Notes: generated by a model not told the origin, from the letters alone. Positions 20,647-29,370 are shown, counted from the first letter of the stretch. The stretch is DNA of 64,000 nucleotides from RPQJ01 sp963732375 (GCA_963732375.1 CAVSZE010000001.1:248001-312000), one strand, 5' to 3'. Program-made: numbers and translations.

Positions 20647-20780
20647 GGGACTGTCCCCTCTTAGGGGACTGTCCCCTCTTAAGGGACTGTCCCCTCTTAA
20701 GGGACTGTCCCCTCTTAGGGGACTGTCCCCTCCAAAGAGCAACAGGCGCCAGGGACAGTCCCCTGGCGGGGACAGTCCCG
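20628..20780. repeat. Tandem array of GGGGACTGTCCCC palindromes between pgk and pyk
   Basis: Six 13-base near-palindromes (6+1+6, centre T) start at 20628, 20646, 20664, 20682, 20700 and 20718, an exact 18-base period. Units 4 and 5 begin AGGGAC. Two more cores in the opposite orientation (centre A) lie at about 20752-20764 and 20768-20780. The linker is TCTTA or TCCTA, giving TAG or TAA before most cores. The array overlaps the last 19 bases of pgk and fills most of the gap before pyk. Confidence 0.96.
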
Positions 20781-20849
20781 GGCGTCGCTAGCCACGACGC
20801 CTCATTTTCCGCACTATCCGGCAACTGCCAGTCACTGACACCGCTACCA

Positions 20850-22280
20850 ATGCTCCGTAGAACCAAGATCGTCGCCACCCTGGGTCCGGCCACTGACGCG
20901 CCAGGCATGCTCGAGGACGTCATCCGCCGAGGCGCGGACGTCGTGCGCGTCAATTTCTCCCACGGTACGGCTAGCGACCACCGCAAGCGCGTCGAGGGCG
21001 TGCGTCGTGCCGCGTTGGCCGTGGGCAAGCACGTCGCCGTGCTCGGGGACCTGCAGGGTCCCAAGATCCGGATCGAGGGATTCGCTTCGGGTGCCGCGGT
21101 GCTCACCGAGGGTGAACCCTTCGCGCTGGACCCGGCGATCGGCGCGCGGGATGGCACCGACCGGGCCGTCGGCATGACCTATCTCGGCCTCGCGCAGGAC
21201 GTCGGGCCGGGAGACGAGTTGATCCTCGGCGACGGGCAGATCGAACTTCGCGTCGTCGGCGTCGAGGGGCAGCGGGTGGCGTGCGTGGTGATCACCGGCG
21301 GCGAGCTTTCCGACCACAAGGGAATCAACCGGCGCGGCGGCGGCCTCTCGGCGAAGGCGCTCACCGACAAGGATCGCGAGGACGTACTGCTGGCGGCGTC
21401 GCTGGACGTGGACTACCTGGCGGTTTCGTTCGTGCGCCAGGCCTCGGACATAGAGGAGGCGCGGGCTTTGCTCACCGCTGCAGGCAGCGATGCGCGCATC
21501 GTTGCAAAGATCGAGCGCAGCGAGGCCATTCCCGTGCTCGAGCAGATCATCAAGGCCAGCGACGCGGTGATGGTCGCGCGTGGCGACCTCGGCGTAGAAG
21601 TCGGCTACGCACAGCTCACCGGGCTGCAGAAGCAGATCCTGCACCTGGCCCGCAGCCTCGATCGCGTCACCATCACCGCGACGCAGATGATGGAATCGAT
21701 GATCCACAGCCCGGTGCCGACGCGCGCCGAGGTATCGGACGTGGCCAATGCCGTGCTCGACGGCAGCGATGCGGTGATGCTCTCGGGTGAATCGGCCGTG
21801 GGAAAGTACCCGAGCCGGGCGGTCGAGGCGATGGCCGAGGTCATCGAGGGCGCGGAAACCTACCAGCTGGCCCACACCCGCGGTCGTGACAACATCGAGG
21901 GCCGTGTCGCGGAGTTTGCTCGGGCCATTGCGCACGCGGTGATGTTCACAGCCAATCACATGGAACTGCAGGCCATCGTTGCACTGACCGAGTCCGGTTC
22001 GACGCCGCTCTACATGTCGCGCATCCGTTCGGACATACCGATTTTCGCGTTTACCCCCCACGAGCGCACGCAGCGCCGCGTGGCGCTGTACCGAGGCGTC
22101 TATCCCATCCCGTTCGATATCGTGCACACCGAGCCGGCGAAGCTGTATCGCGCGATCTCGAAGGAACTGCTCGATCGAGGCCACGTGGGACTCGGCGACG
22201 AGCTGATCCTGACGCTGGGCGAGCTGTCGGGCGTCTCGGGCGGGACCAACACCATGAAGCTGCTCACGGTGGAGCAATAG
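20850..22280 (+). CDS. pyk: Pyruvate kinase
   Basis: Converts phosphoenolpyruvate plus ADP to pyruvate plus ATP. The 476-residue protein begins RRTKIVATLGPATD, has VRVNFSHGT, the lysine/glutamate catalytic segment IVAKIERSEA, the metal-binding MVARGDLGVEV, and the signature TATQMMESMI with SGESAVGKYP. Start is the ATG at 20850; there is no obvious ribosome site, and the preceding 200 bases are mostly the palindrome array, so a long structured leader could limit its translation relative to pgk. Confidence 0.97.
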   Translation: MLRRTKIVATLGPATDAPGMLEDVIRRGADVVRVNFSHGTASDHRKRVEGVRRAALAVGKHVAVLGDLQGPKIRIEGFASGAAVLTEGEPFALDPAIGARDGTDRAVGMTYLGLAQDVGPGDELILGDGQIELRVVGVEGQRVACVVITGGELSDHKGINRRGGGLSAKALTDKDREDVLLAASLDVDYLAVSFVRQASDIEEARALLTAAGSDARIVAKIERSEAIPVLEQIIKASDAVMVARGDLGVEVGYAQLTGLQKQILHLARSLDRVTITATQMMESMIHSPVPTRAEVSDVANAVLDGSDAVMLSGESAVGKYPSRAVEAMAEVIEGAETYQLAHTRGRDNIEGRVAEFARAIAHAVMFTANHMELQAIVALTESGSTPLYMSRIRSDIPIFAFTPHERTQRRVALYRGVYPIPFDIVHTEPAKLYRAISKELLDRGHVGLGDELILTLGELSGVSGGTNTMKLLTVEQ

Positions 22281-22306
22281 CCGCGGCTGCGGCCGGAGGA
22301 GCCTTA

Positions 22307-23164
22307 GTGACTGGAAAATTCGAAGGCACGGAGCGCTACGTCGCGACCGAGGACCTGATGATGGCGGTCAATGCCGCCGTGACGCTGGCCAGGCCGCTGC
22401 TCGTAAAGGGCGAGCCGGGCACCGGCAAGACCCAGCTCGCCGAGGAAATCGCCCTGGCGCTCGGCAAGCCGCTCTACCGCTGGCACATCAAGTCCACGAC
22501 CAAGGCCCAGCACGGCCTCTACGAATACGATGCTGTCTCGCGCTTGCGCGACTCGCAGCTGGGCGAGGCCAAGGTCCACGACATCGGCAACTACATCGTC
22601 AAGGGACGGATGTGGGAGGCGTTCGACAGCGCCGAGCAGGCGGTGCTGCTGATCGACGAGATCGACAAGGCCGACATCGAGTTCCCGAACGACCTGCTGC
22701 TCGAGCTCGACCGCATGGAGTTCTTCGTCTATGAGACCCGCGAGCTGGTGAAGGCGCGGCACCGGCCGATCGTGGTGATCACCAGCAACAACGAGAAGGA
22801 ACTGCCCGACGCGTTCCTGCGTCGCTGCTTCTTCCACTTCATCCGCTTCCCGGATGCCGAGACGATGACGCGAATCGTGGCGGTGCACTACCCGCATCTG
22901 AAGCGCGAGTTGCTTGCGGAGGCTCTGAACGCGTTCTACAGGCTGCGCGAGGTGCCGGGGCTGAAGAAGAAGCCCTCGACGTCCGAGCTGCTCGACTGGC
23001 TCAAGTTGCTGCTTGCCGAGGATGTGCCGCCAGAGGCCTTGCACAGCGATGATCCGCGCAAGAGCCTGCCGCCGATGTACGGAGCGCTGCTGAAGAACGA
23101 GCAGGACGTTCACCTGTTCGAGCAGCTGGTGTTCCTGCAGCGGCGGCAGCAGAACCGCAGCTGA
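22307..23164 (+). CDS. MoxR-family AAA+ ATPase
   Basis: A 285-residue ATPase with Walker A GEPGTGKTQLA near residue 38, Walker B LLIDEIDKAD and sensor-1 VITSNNEKELPDAFLRRCF, the MoxR pattern. It starts at a GTG with GGAGGAG upstream, 26 bases after pyk. The next gene encodes a VWA partner; MoxR-VWA pairs act as chaperones that insert metals or activate enzymes (for example CoxD/CoxE, NorQ/NorD). No metalloenzyme client gene is adjacent, so its target is unknown. Confidence 0.93.
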   Translation: MTGKFEGTERYVATEDLMMAVNAAVTLARPLLVKGEPGTGKTQLAEEIALALGKPLYRWHIKSTTKAQHGLYEYDAVSRLRDSQLGEAKVHDIGNYIVKGRMWEAFDSAEQAVLLIDEIDKADIEFPNDLLLELDRMEFFVYETRELVKARHRPIVVITSNNEKELPDAFLRRCFFHFIRFPDAETMTRIVAVHYPHLKRELLAEALNAFYRLREVPGLKKKPSTSELLDWLKLLLAEDVPPEALHSDDPRKSLPPMYGALLKNEQDVHLFEQLVFLQRRQQNRS

Positions 23165-23210
23165 GGAGTGCCGCCATGAATCGCGCCGCGCGCCTAGCCG
23201 GGCACGAGCC

Positions 23211-24386
23211 ATGCTGACGCGCTTCTTCTTCACGCTGCGCGAGGCCGGTATCCCGGTGTCGCTTACCGAGCACCTGACGCTGCTCGAGGCGCTCGAGGCG
23301 CGTGTTGCAAGCCTCCGCGTGGACGACTTCTACTGGCTCGCGCGCGCGGCGCTGGTGAAGGACGAGAAGTTCTTCGACCGCTTCGACCGCGCGTTCGCCG
23401 CGCACTTCAAGGGCATCGAGCAGGCGTTCGCCTCGATGGAGAAGGCGCTGCCCGAAGACTGGCTGCGCAAGCTCATCGAGCGCGACTTCACCGAGGAGGA
23501 GAAAGCGCAGATCGAGGCGCTTGGCGGCTGGGAGAAGCTCATGCAGACGCTCGAGGAGCGACTGAAGGAGCAGCAGGGCCGGCACGAGGGTGGCAACAAG
23601 TGGATCGGCACCGGCGGGACCTCGCCGTTCGGTCACGGCGGCTACAACCCCGAGGGGATCCGCATCGGCGGGCCCGGTGGGCAGAAGCGGGCGGTCAAGG
23701 TCTGGGAACGGCGCGATTACCGCAACCTCGATGACACGGTCGAGCTCGGCACGCGCAACATCAAGATCGCGCTCAGGAAACTTCGCCGCTTCGCGCGCGA
23801 GGGGGCGGCGGACGAATTCGACCTGGGCGGCACCATCGACGCCACGGCCCGCAACGCGGGGCTGCTGGACCTGAAATTCGTGCCCGAGCGGCACAACGCG
23901 GTAAAGGTGCTTCTGTTCCTGGACGTGGGCGGCTCGATGGAGAGCCACGTACGGGTGTGCGAGGAACTCTTCTCGGCGACGCGCAGCGAGTTCAAGCACC
24001 TCGAGTATTACTATTTCCACAATTTCATTTACGAGTCGGTGTGGAAGGACGGGCGACGACGCCATTCCGAGCGCACGCCGCTCGCCGAGATCCTGCGAAC
24101 GTATCCGCCCGACTATCGCGTGATCTTCGTCGGCGACGCCAGCATGAGCCCGTACGAGATCATGCAGCCGGGAGGCAGCATCGAGCACTGGAACGACGAG
24201 GCGGGTGCAGTGTGGATGCGGCGACTGACGCAGCGCTTTCGTCGCCATGCCTGGCTGAACCCCGAGCCCGAGGATCGCTGGGACTACACGGCCTCGATCG
24301 AGATCGTCCGCCAGCTGCTGGAGGACCGGATGTACCCGCTGACGCTGGCGGGACTCGACCTCGGTATCAAGGCGCTGAAGAACTAG
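23211..24386 (+). CDS. CoxE-like VWA-domain protein, partner of the MoxR ATPase
   Basis: A 391-residue protein. The N-terminal half is charged and helical. The C-terminal half is a von Willebrand A domain whose metal site begins LFLDVGGSMESH near residue 238, a DxGxS variant of the usual DxSxS seen in this CoxE-like group. Further on are YYFHNFIYESVW and VIFVGDASMSPYE. It follows the moxR-like gene by 46 bases. The TAG stop at 24384-24386 is formed by the first base of palindromic repeat copy 4. Confidence 0.9.
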   Translation: MLTRFFFTLREAGIPVSLTEHLTLLEALEARVASLRVDDFYWLARAALVKDEKFFDRFDRAFAAHFKGIEQAFASMEKALPEDWLRKLIERDFTEEEKAQIEALGGWEKLMQTLEERLKEQQGRHEGGNKWIGTGGTSPFGHGGYNPEGIRIGGPGGQKRAVKVWERRDYRNLDDTVELGTRNIKIALRKLRRFAREGAADEFDLGGTIDATARNAGLLDLKFVPERHNAVKVLLFLDVGGSMESHVRVCEELFSATRSEFKHLEYYYFHNFIYESVWKDGRRRHSERTPLAEILRTYPPDYRVIFVGDASMSPYEIMQPGGSIEHWNDEAGAVWMRRLTQRFRRHAWLNPEPEDRWDYTASIEIVRQLLEDRMYPLTLAGLDLGIKALKN

Positions 24387-24501
24387 GGGACATTCTCCTT
24401 TTCGGAGGGGACATTCTCCTTTTTCCCTTCTTTCGGAAGCAGGCGCCAGGCACCTGTTTTCGAAAAAGGAGAATGTCCCCTCCGAAAAGGAGAATGTCCC
24501 C
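24386..24501. repeat. Palindromic repeat copy 4, nested double form with 40-bp perfect arms
   Basis: Perfect arms lie at 24386-24425 and 24462-24501 with cores 21 bases apart, as in copy 3, although the 36-base loop differs. The loop contains a degenerate copy of the third palindrome type (GGCGCCAGGCACC, 24442-24454). The left end provides the third base of the VWA gene's TAG stop. Confidence 0.95.
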
Positions 24502-24507
24502 TAAGTC

Positions 24508-24520
24508 GGTGCCTGGCACC
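24508..24520. repeat. GGTGCCTGGCACC palindrome at the bcp 3' end
   Basis: A 13-base 6+1+6 palindrome with central T. On the reverse strand it is preceded by TAG, itself directly after the bcp TGA stop (TGAAAATAGGTGCC). Its geometry matches the GGGGACTGTCCCC units in the pgk-pyk array. Confidence 0.8.
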
Positions 24521-24525
24521 TATTT

Positions 24526-25077
24526 TCAGCTGGCCTTGTCAGCCGCCTTCAGCGCCTTCAGGTCGTCGAGCACGACCTTGGAGTGGCCGTCCGGGTCCAC
24601 GGTCTCGTAGCGCTTCGCAATGCGGCCCTGCGGGTCGATGATGAAGGTCTCGCGGTGCGCCATCTCCATTACGCCCATGTAGGTCTTGAGCACGCCGTAT
24701 TCCTTCGTCACCGCCTTGGTCGGGTCGGCCAGCAGCGTGAACGGCAGGCTGTGCTTCTCCGCGAATGCCTTGTGGTCGGCTACGTCGTCGACGCTGACCC
24801 CGAGTACCACGGCGCCTTCCTTGTCGAAGGCGAAGATGTTGTCGCGGAAGGCGCAGGCTTCGGTCGTGCAGCCCGGCGTGCCGTCCTTCGGGTAGAAATA
24901 GAGCACCACCCACTTGCCCTTGTAGTCCGAAAGGCTGTGCCACTTGCCGGCCTGGTCCTGGAGCTTGAACGGCGGCGCCGCGCTGCCGGCCGCCGGTGCG
25001 TCTGCAAATGCCGGAATCGCGAGCGCAAGCAGGGCCGCGAACACAGGTAGCAGGCGGATCGATGTGACATGCGTCAT
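24526..25077 (-). CDS. bcp: Exported Bcp-type peroxiredoxin
   Basis: A thiol peroxidase that reduces hydroperoxides. The peroxidatic and resolving cysteines form the BCP pattern PGCTTEACAFRD, five residues apart, after FYPKDGT. Unlike cytoplasmic Bcp, this one has an N-terminal signal peptide (IRLLPVFAALLALAIPAFADAP), so it probably works in the periplasm. I start at the ATG at 25077, which has GGAGA 5 bases upstream; an in-frame ATG at 25104 is less likely. Mature length is that of Bcp. The physiological reductant is not evident. Confidence 0.93.
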   Translation of the reverse strand: MTHVTSIRLLPVFAALLALAIPAFADAPAAGSAAPPFKLQDQAGKWHSLSDYKGKWVVLYFYPKDGTPGCTTEACAFRDNIFAFDKEGAVVLGVSVDDVADHKAFAEKHSLPFTLLADPTKAVTKEYGVLKTYMGVMEMAHRETFIIDPQGRIAKRYETVDPDGHSKVVLDDLKALKAADKAS

Positions 25078-25159
25078 GCGGGTCTCCAGTGCGGGCGGAA
25101 TCAAGGTCGGCGCATGACATACTAGCCCCGGGCCAGCACCCTGTCAGCGAGGGCGCAGA

Positions 25160-26317
25160 TTGCCAGTCTCGACGTCGGAAACCAACTACCTGTTCCTCGA
25201 GAACCGCGAGGCGCTCGTGCTTGCGGGAGGCGGTGCGCGGGCGGCCTACCAGGTGGGTGTGCTCGGTGCGATCGCCGACTGGCTGCCCGCCGACGCGGCC
25301 TGCCCGTTCGAGGTCCTGGTGGGAACTTCGGCCGGGGCACTCAATGCGGCTACGCTGGTCTCGCGCGCCGTGAGTTTCCGTGAAGGTGTGGATGTGCTCG
25401 AGAAGGTCTGGGCCGGGTTCCACCTGGAGCAGGTCGTGCGTGCCGATCCCGTAACGACGCTGCGGGGCGGCCTCCACTGGGTCCTGTCGATGATGTCCGG
25501 GGGCTGGTTGCTGTCGCCACCGCGCTCGCTGCTCGACACTTCGCCGCTGCGTGAACTGCTGTTGCGCACGATACCGATGGAAGGCATCCGGGCCAGCATC
25601 GAGGCCGGGCTCGTGCGGGCGCTGGTCGTCGCGACCACAAGCTATTCGACCGGGCAGGCGGTGGCTTTCTTTGACGGCGCTCCCGAGGTAGAGGAGTGGT
25701 CGAGAGTGCGTCGCGCCGGAGTGCGCCGTCGAATAGACATCGACGTGCTGATGGCCAGCTCCGCGATCCCGTTCATCTTCCCGGTGGGCAAGGTTGACTC
25801 CGACTACTACGGCGACGGCGCCATGCGCCAGCTCGCGCCTCTCAGCCCCGCGGTGCACATGGGCGCCAACCGCTTGCTGGTCGTCGGCACGCGTGCGGAA
25901 GCCGCGGCGTCGCCCGCGGACGGATTCGTAGACCGGCCGCCCAGCCCCGGGCATCTGCTCGGCTTCGTGCTCGACTCGCTGTTCACCGACGGATTGTCCA
26001 TAGACCTCGAGCGCTTGAGGCAGATAAACGGGATCCTGCAGTCGGAGGGGGCCGGCTCGGTTCCGGGCCGCCGGCCGATCGAGGCGCTCGTGATCGAGCC
26101 CAGCGACGACCCGACGGCGCTCGCTCGCCGGCACCTGCGAGCAATGCCTCGCAGTGTGCGCACGCTGCTCAGGACGATCGGCGCGCTCGAGGCGCGCGGC
26201 GGGCTGCTCGCGAGCTACCTGCTGTTCGAGTCTGCCTACACCTCGGAGCTGATGCGCCTTGGTCGCGCGGATGCCCAGGCGCGACGCGCGGAGATCGAGG
26301 CGTACCTGGTCGGGTAG
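25160..26317 (+). CDS. Patatin-like phospholipase
   Basis: A 385-residue acyl hydrolase. The oxyanion loop is LAGGGARAAYQVGVL (from residue 22), the nucleophile elbow GTSAG has Ser57, and the dyad aspartate is D219 in YGDGAMRQLAPL, all three family motifs. No signal peptide is present, so it is likely cytoplasmic or membrane-associated. The start is a TTG at 25160 with GAGGGC upstream; no ATG fits before the conserved motif. It is convergent with rapZ. Such proteins hydrolyse phospholipids, but the substrate here is unknown. Confidence 0.92.
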   Translation: MPVSTSETNYLFLENREALVLAGGGARAAYQVGVLGAIADWLPADAACPFEVLVGTSAGALNAATLVSRAVSFREGVDVLEKVWAGFHLEQVVRADPVTTLRGGLHWVLSMMSGGWLLSPPRSLLDTSPLRELLLRTIPMEGIRASIEAGLVRALVVATTSYSTGQAVAFFDGAPEVEEWSRVRRAGVRRRIDIDVLMASSAIPFIFPVGKVDSDYYGDGAMRQLAPLSPAVHMGANRLLVVGTRAEAAASPADGFVDRPPSPGHLLGFVLDSLFTDGLSIDLERLRQINGILQSEGAGSVPGRRPIEALVIEPSDDPTALARRHLRAMPRSVRTLLRTIGALEARGGLLASYLLFESAYTSELMRLGRADAQARRAEIEAYLVG

Positions 26318-26321
26318 GGTG

Positions 26322-27194
26322 CTACTCGTGGCGGCGGCTGGCCAGGTCGCGATGACGCACCAGCGCCTGCCCGAAGCTTGCGTTGAAGTGCGCGGCCAGC
26401 TTCTCGGCCAGGTACACGGAACGGTGCTGTCCGCCGGTGCAGCCGACTGCCACCGTGAGATAGCTGCGATTCGAGCGCACCAGCGACGGCAGCCAGCGTT
26501 CGAGGAAGCCGGTGATGTCGGCGAGGAATGTTGCCGCTTCGTCCTGGCCGTCGAGGTAGCGGGCGACGGGCGCGTCGCGACCGGTGAGGTCCCGCAGCGA
26601 GGGCTCCCAGTAAGGGTTGGGCAACGCCCGCGCGTCGAATACGAAGTCGGCGTCGTCGGGAACGCCGTGCCGATAGGCAAACGATTCAAAGAGCAGCGAC
26701 GGTCCGGTGACCGGGCGCTCGACCACGCGCGCCCGGATCATCTCCCGGAGGTCGTGCACCGAGAGCTGTGACGTATCGATGGTCAGGTCGGCTGACGTTG
26801 CGACCGGCGCGAGCAGTCGGTGCTCCTGTTCAAGCGCTTCCTGCAGCCCCAGCCCTTCGCGGCTGAGCGGGTGACGACGCCGCGTTTCGCTGAAGCGCTT
26901 CAGCAGCACGTCGTTGCTGGCGCGCAGGAACAACACGTCGCAGCCGATGCCGCTGCGCCGCAGTTCTGCCACCAGCCTGGGCACGTCGGCCAGGTCCTCC
27001 GGCCGGTTGCGCGCGTCCACACCGACCGCCGTGAGCCGGTACGAGGGCTCGCTGGTGCGTACCGTGTAGGCGATGAACCCGGGCAGCAGGCCTGCGGGAA
27101 TGTTGTCCACGCAGTAGTAGTCGAGGTCCTCGAGCATGTTGAGCGCCACGCTCTTGCCGGAACCGGAGAGGCCGCTGACGATGACGAGGCGCAT
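26322..27194 (-). CDS. rapZ: RNase adapter protein RapZ
   Basis: P-loop protein of 290 residues. Walker A is GLSGSGKS (8-15), followed by LEDLDYYCVDNIPAGLL, and the C-terminal domain has the conserved VAVGCTGGQHRSVYLAE. In enterobacteria RapZ binds glucosamine 6-phosphate and directs RNase E to the GlmZ small RNA, tuning GlmS and thus envelope precursor supply. It follows rpoN after 3 bases. In many gammaproteobacteria hpf and ptsN lie between these genes; they are absent here. Confidence 0.96.
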   Translation of the reverse strand: MRLVIVSGLSGSGKSVALNMLEDLDYYCVDNIPAGLLPGFIAYTVRTSEPSYRLTAVGVDARNRPEDLADVPRLVAELRRSGIGCDVLFLRASNDVLLKRFSETRRRHPLSREGLGLQEALEQEHRLLAPVATSADLTIDTSQLSVHDLREMIRARVVERPVTGPSLLFESFAYRHGVPDDADFVFDARALPNPYWEPSLRDLTGRDAPVARYLDGQDEAATFLADITGFLERWLPSLVRSNRSYLTVAVGCTGGQHRSVYLAEKLAAHFNASFGQALVRHRDLASRRHE

Positions 27195-27197
27195 AGT

Positions 27198-28637
27198 TCA
27201 GTCTGGCCTCGCGTGGCGTCGTTCGGAGGAAGTGGCCAGCCCCAGCGCCTCGCGATACTTGGCGACCGTGCGCCTTGCCACTTTCACGCCCTCGGCGGAC
27301 AGGGCCTCGGCGAGCTGCGCGTCGCTCAAGGGCTTGCCCGGCGTCTCTTCCGCAATCAGCTTGCGGATACGGGCGCGGATCGCGACGGAAGAGACGTCCT
27401 CGCCGTCGGCGCCCGACACATGGCTCGAGAAAAAGAACCTGAATTCGAAGATGCCGCGCGGCGTGTGCATGTACTTGCCGGTGGTCACCCGTGACACCGT
27501 TGACTCGTGCAGGCCGACGGCCTCGGCAACGTCGCGCAGGATCATCGGCTGCATGGCCTCGTCGCCTTTCTCGAGGAACGCGACCTGTCGCTGCACGATC
27601 GTGCGCGCCACCTTGAGCAAGGTCTCGCCACGAATCTCCAGGCTGCGGATCAGCCAGCGAGCTTCCTGCAGCTGTGCGCGCAGCGTCGCGTAGTCCTGCG
27701 ACCGCGTCACCAGCCCTGCGTAACCCTGGTTGACCCTGAGGCGTGGAACCGAGGCAGGGTTTACCTCGACGATCCAGCCCTGTGCGCTGCGCCGTACGAA
27801 CACGTCGGGGACGATGTACTCGGGCGGCGCGCTTTCAAATGCCGCGCCCGGCCGCGGACTGCAGCCGCGGATCAGCGCAACGGCCTCGTGCATTGCGTCC
27901 TCGTCCACGCCGAGTCGTTTCGTGAGGCCCGCGAGGTCGCGGTCCGCAATTTCCTGCAGGTGCCCGCCGGCGATCACGAGCGCGAGTTCGCGGCCGGGCG
28001 TGGCCGGCTCGAGCTGCGCAAGCTGCAGGCTGATGCACTCGGCCACCGTGCGGGCCCCGACGCCGGCCGGGTCGAGCGTCTGCAGGAAGCCGAGCACGCG
28101 CACCACGTCCTCCTCCGAGACCGGCAGGTCTGCGCTGAGGCTCTGCGCGATGTCAGCCGGCGCCTCGGTGAGGTATCCGTCGTCGTTGAGCGCGTCCACG
28201 AGCGCCTCGCCGATCCACACTTCGCGCGGATCGAGGCTGCTGATCTCGAGCTGCCAGATCAGGTGCTGGTGCAGGTTGCGGTCGCGGTCGTCGGTGAATT
28301 CGAGCGGGCGATCGTCGTCGTCCTGGGATCGGCCGTCGCCGGACGGCGTGGAAGACTCCGACCACGGGTCTTCCATCTCCACCACGATCTCATCGGGCTG
28401 CGGGCCGTCGGCCTCGCCGTCGTCAGCGTCTTCGCCGGCGGGCGCCTGCTGGTCGAGCGACGAGAGGTCGATCTGCTCTTCCTCCTCGGCCTCCAGCATC
28501 ACGTTGCTTTCGAGGGCTTCCTGGAGCTGGGCCTGGAGCTCGAGCACGGGGAGCTGCAGCAGCCGGATCGCCTGCTGCAGCTGGGGCGTCATCGTCAGCT
28601 GCTGGCCGAGCTTGAGCTGAAGGGACGGCTTCAGCAT
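27198..28637 (-). CDS. rpoN: RNA polymerase sigma-54 factor
   Basis: Alternative sigma factor of 479 residues that recognises -24/-12 promoters and needs AAA+ activators. The glutamine-rich activator-contact region I (LKLGQQLTMTPQLQQAIRLLQL) starts the protein, an acidic region II follows, and the C-terminus has the RpoN box ARRTVAKYRE that reads the -24 element. I use the ATG at 28635-28637; the longer open frame is antisense or lptB sequence. It is 4 bases after lptB and continues the kdsD-kdsC-lptCAB operon. Confidence 0.97.
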   Translation of the reverse strand: MLKPSLQLKLGQQLTMTPQLQQAIRLLQLPVLELQAQLQEALESNVMLEAEEEEQIDLSSLDQQAPAGEDADDGEADGPQPDEIVVEMEDPWSESSTPSGDGRSQDDDDRPLEFTDDRDRNLHQHLIWQLEISSLDPREVWIGEALVDALNDDGYLTEAPADIAQSLSADLPVSEEDVVRVLGFLQTLDPAGVGARTVAECISLQLAQLEPATPGRELALVIAGGHLQEIADRDLAGLTKRLGVDEDAMHEAVALIRGCSPRPGAAFESAPPEYIVPDVFVRRSAQGWIVEVNPASVPRLRVNQGYAGLVTRSQDYATLRAQLQEARWLIRSLEIRGETLLKVARTIVQRQVAFLEKGDEAMQPMILRDVAEAVGLHESTVSRVTTGKYMHTPRGIFEFRFFFSSHVSGADGEDVSSVAIRARIRKLIAEETPGKPLSDAQLAEALSAEGVKVARRTVAKYREALGLATSSERRHARPD

Positions 28638-28641
28638 CGTG

Positions 28642-29370
28642 CTACAGCCTGAAGTCCTGGCCGAGGTAGACCTCGCGCACCTGCTGGTTGGCGAGGATCT
28701 CCTGCGCCGACCCGGCCGCAATCAGGCTGCCCGCGCTCACGATGTACGCGCGGTTGCAGATTCCCAGCGTCTCCCGCACGTTGTGGTCCGTGATCAGCAC
28801 GCCGATGTTGCGGGTGCACAGGTGCCGGATGATGCGCTGGATGTCGTCCACCGAGATCGGGTCCACGCCCGCGAACGGTTCGTCGAGCAGGATGAAGCGG
28901 GGTTCCGCCGCGAGCGCCCGGGCGATCTCGACGCGCCGCCGCTCGCCGCCCGACAGGCTCATGCCGACGTTGCCGCGGATGTGACCGATGTGGAGCTCGT
29001 CGAGCAACGCATCGAGCGCTGCCTCGCGCGCCGCATCGTCGTCCAGGTCGTCGCGGACCTCGAGGATCGCGCGGATGTTGTCCTCGACCGAGAGTTTGCG
29101 GAACACCGACGCTTCCTGCGGCAGGTACCCGAGTCCGAGCCGCGCGCGACGGTACATCGGCAGGCGCGTGATCTCGCGGTCGTCGAGGAAGATGCGCCCC
29201 TCATCGCAGGGTACCAGCCCGACGATCATGTAGAAGGCAGTGGTCTTGCCAGCGCCATTGGGTCCGAGCAGTCCGACCACCTCGCCGGCGTGGACCTCGA
29301 GCGAGAGGTCCGAGAGGACCTTGCGGGACCGGTAGCGCTTGCCCAGCGCCTCGGCGCGCAACACGCTCAT
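28642..29370 (-). CDS. lptB: LPS export ABC transporter ATPase
   Basis: Cytoplasmic ATPase that powers extraction of lipopolysaccharide by LptFG into the LptC-LptA bridge. Length 242. Walker A is GPNGAGKTT (36-44), the ABC signature is LSGGERRRVEIARAL, Walker B is FILLDEPFAGVDP, and the H-loop is LITDHNV. Its ATG overlaps the lptA stop. LptF and LptG are not in this window, as in many gammaproteobacteria. Confidence 0.97.
   Translation of the reverse strand: MSVLRAEALGKRYRSRKVLSDLSLEVHAGEVVGLLGPNGAGKTTAFYMIVGLVPCDEGRIFLDDREITRLPMYRRARLGLGYLPQEASVFRKLSVEDNIRAILEVRDDLDDDAAREAALDALLDELHIGHIRGNVGMSLSGGERRRVEIARALAAEPRFILLDEPFAGVDPISVDDIQRIIRHLCTRNIGVLITDHNVRETLGICNRAYIVSAGSLIAAGSAQEILANQQVREVYLGQDFRL

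Noticed and set aside
20628..20780. CRISPR-like direct repeats
   Set aside because: The period is only 18 bases, spacers are 5 bases and invariant, and each unit is a palindrome; no cas genes are nearby.
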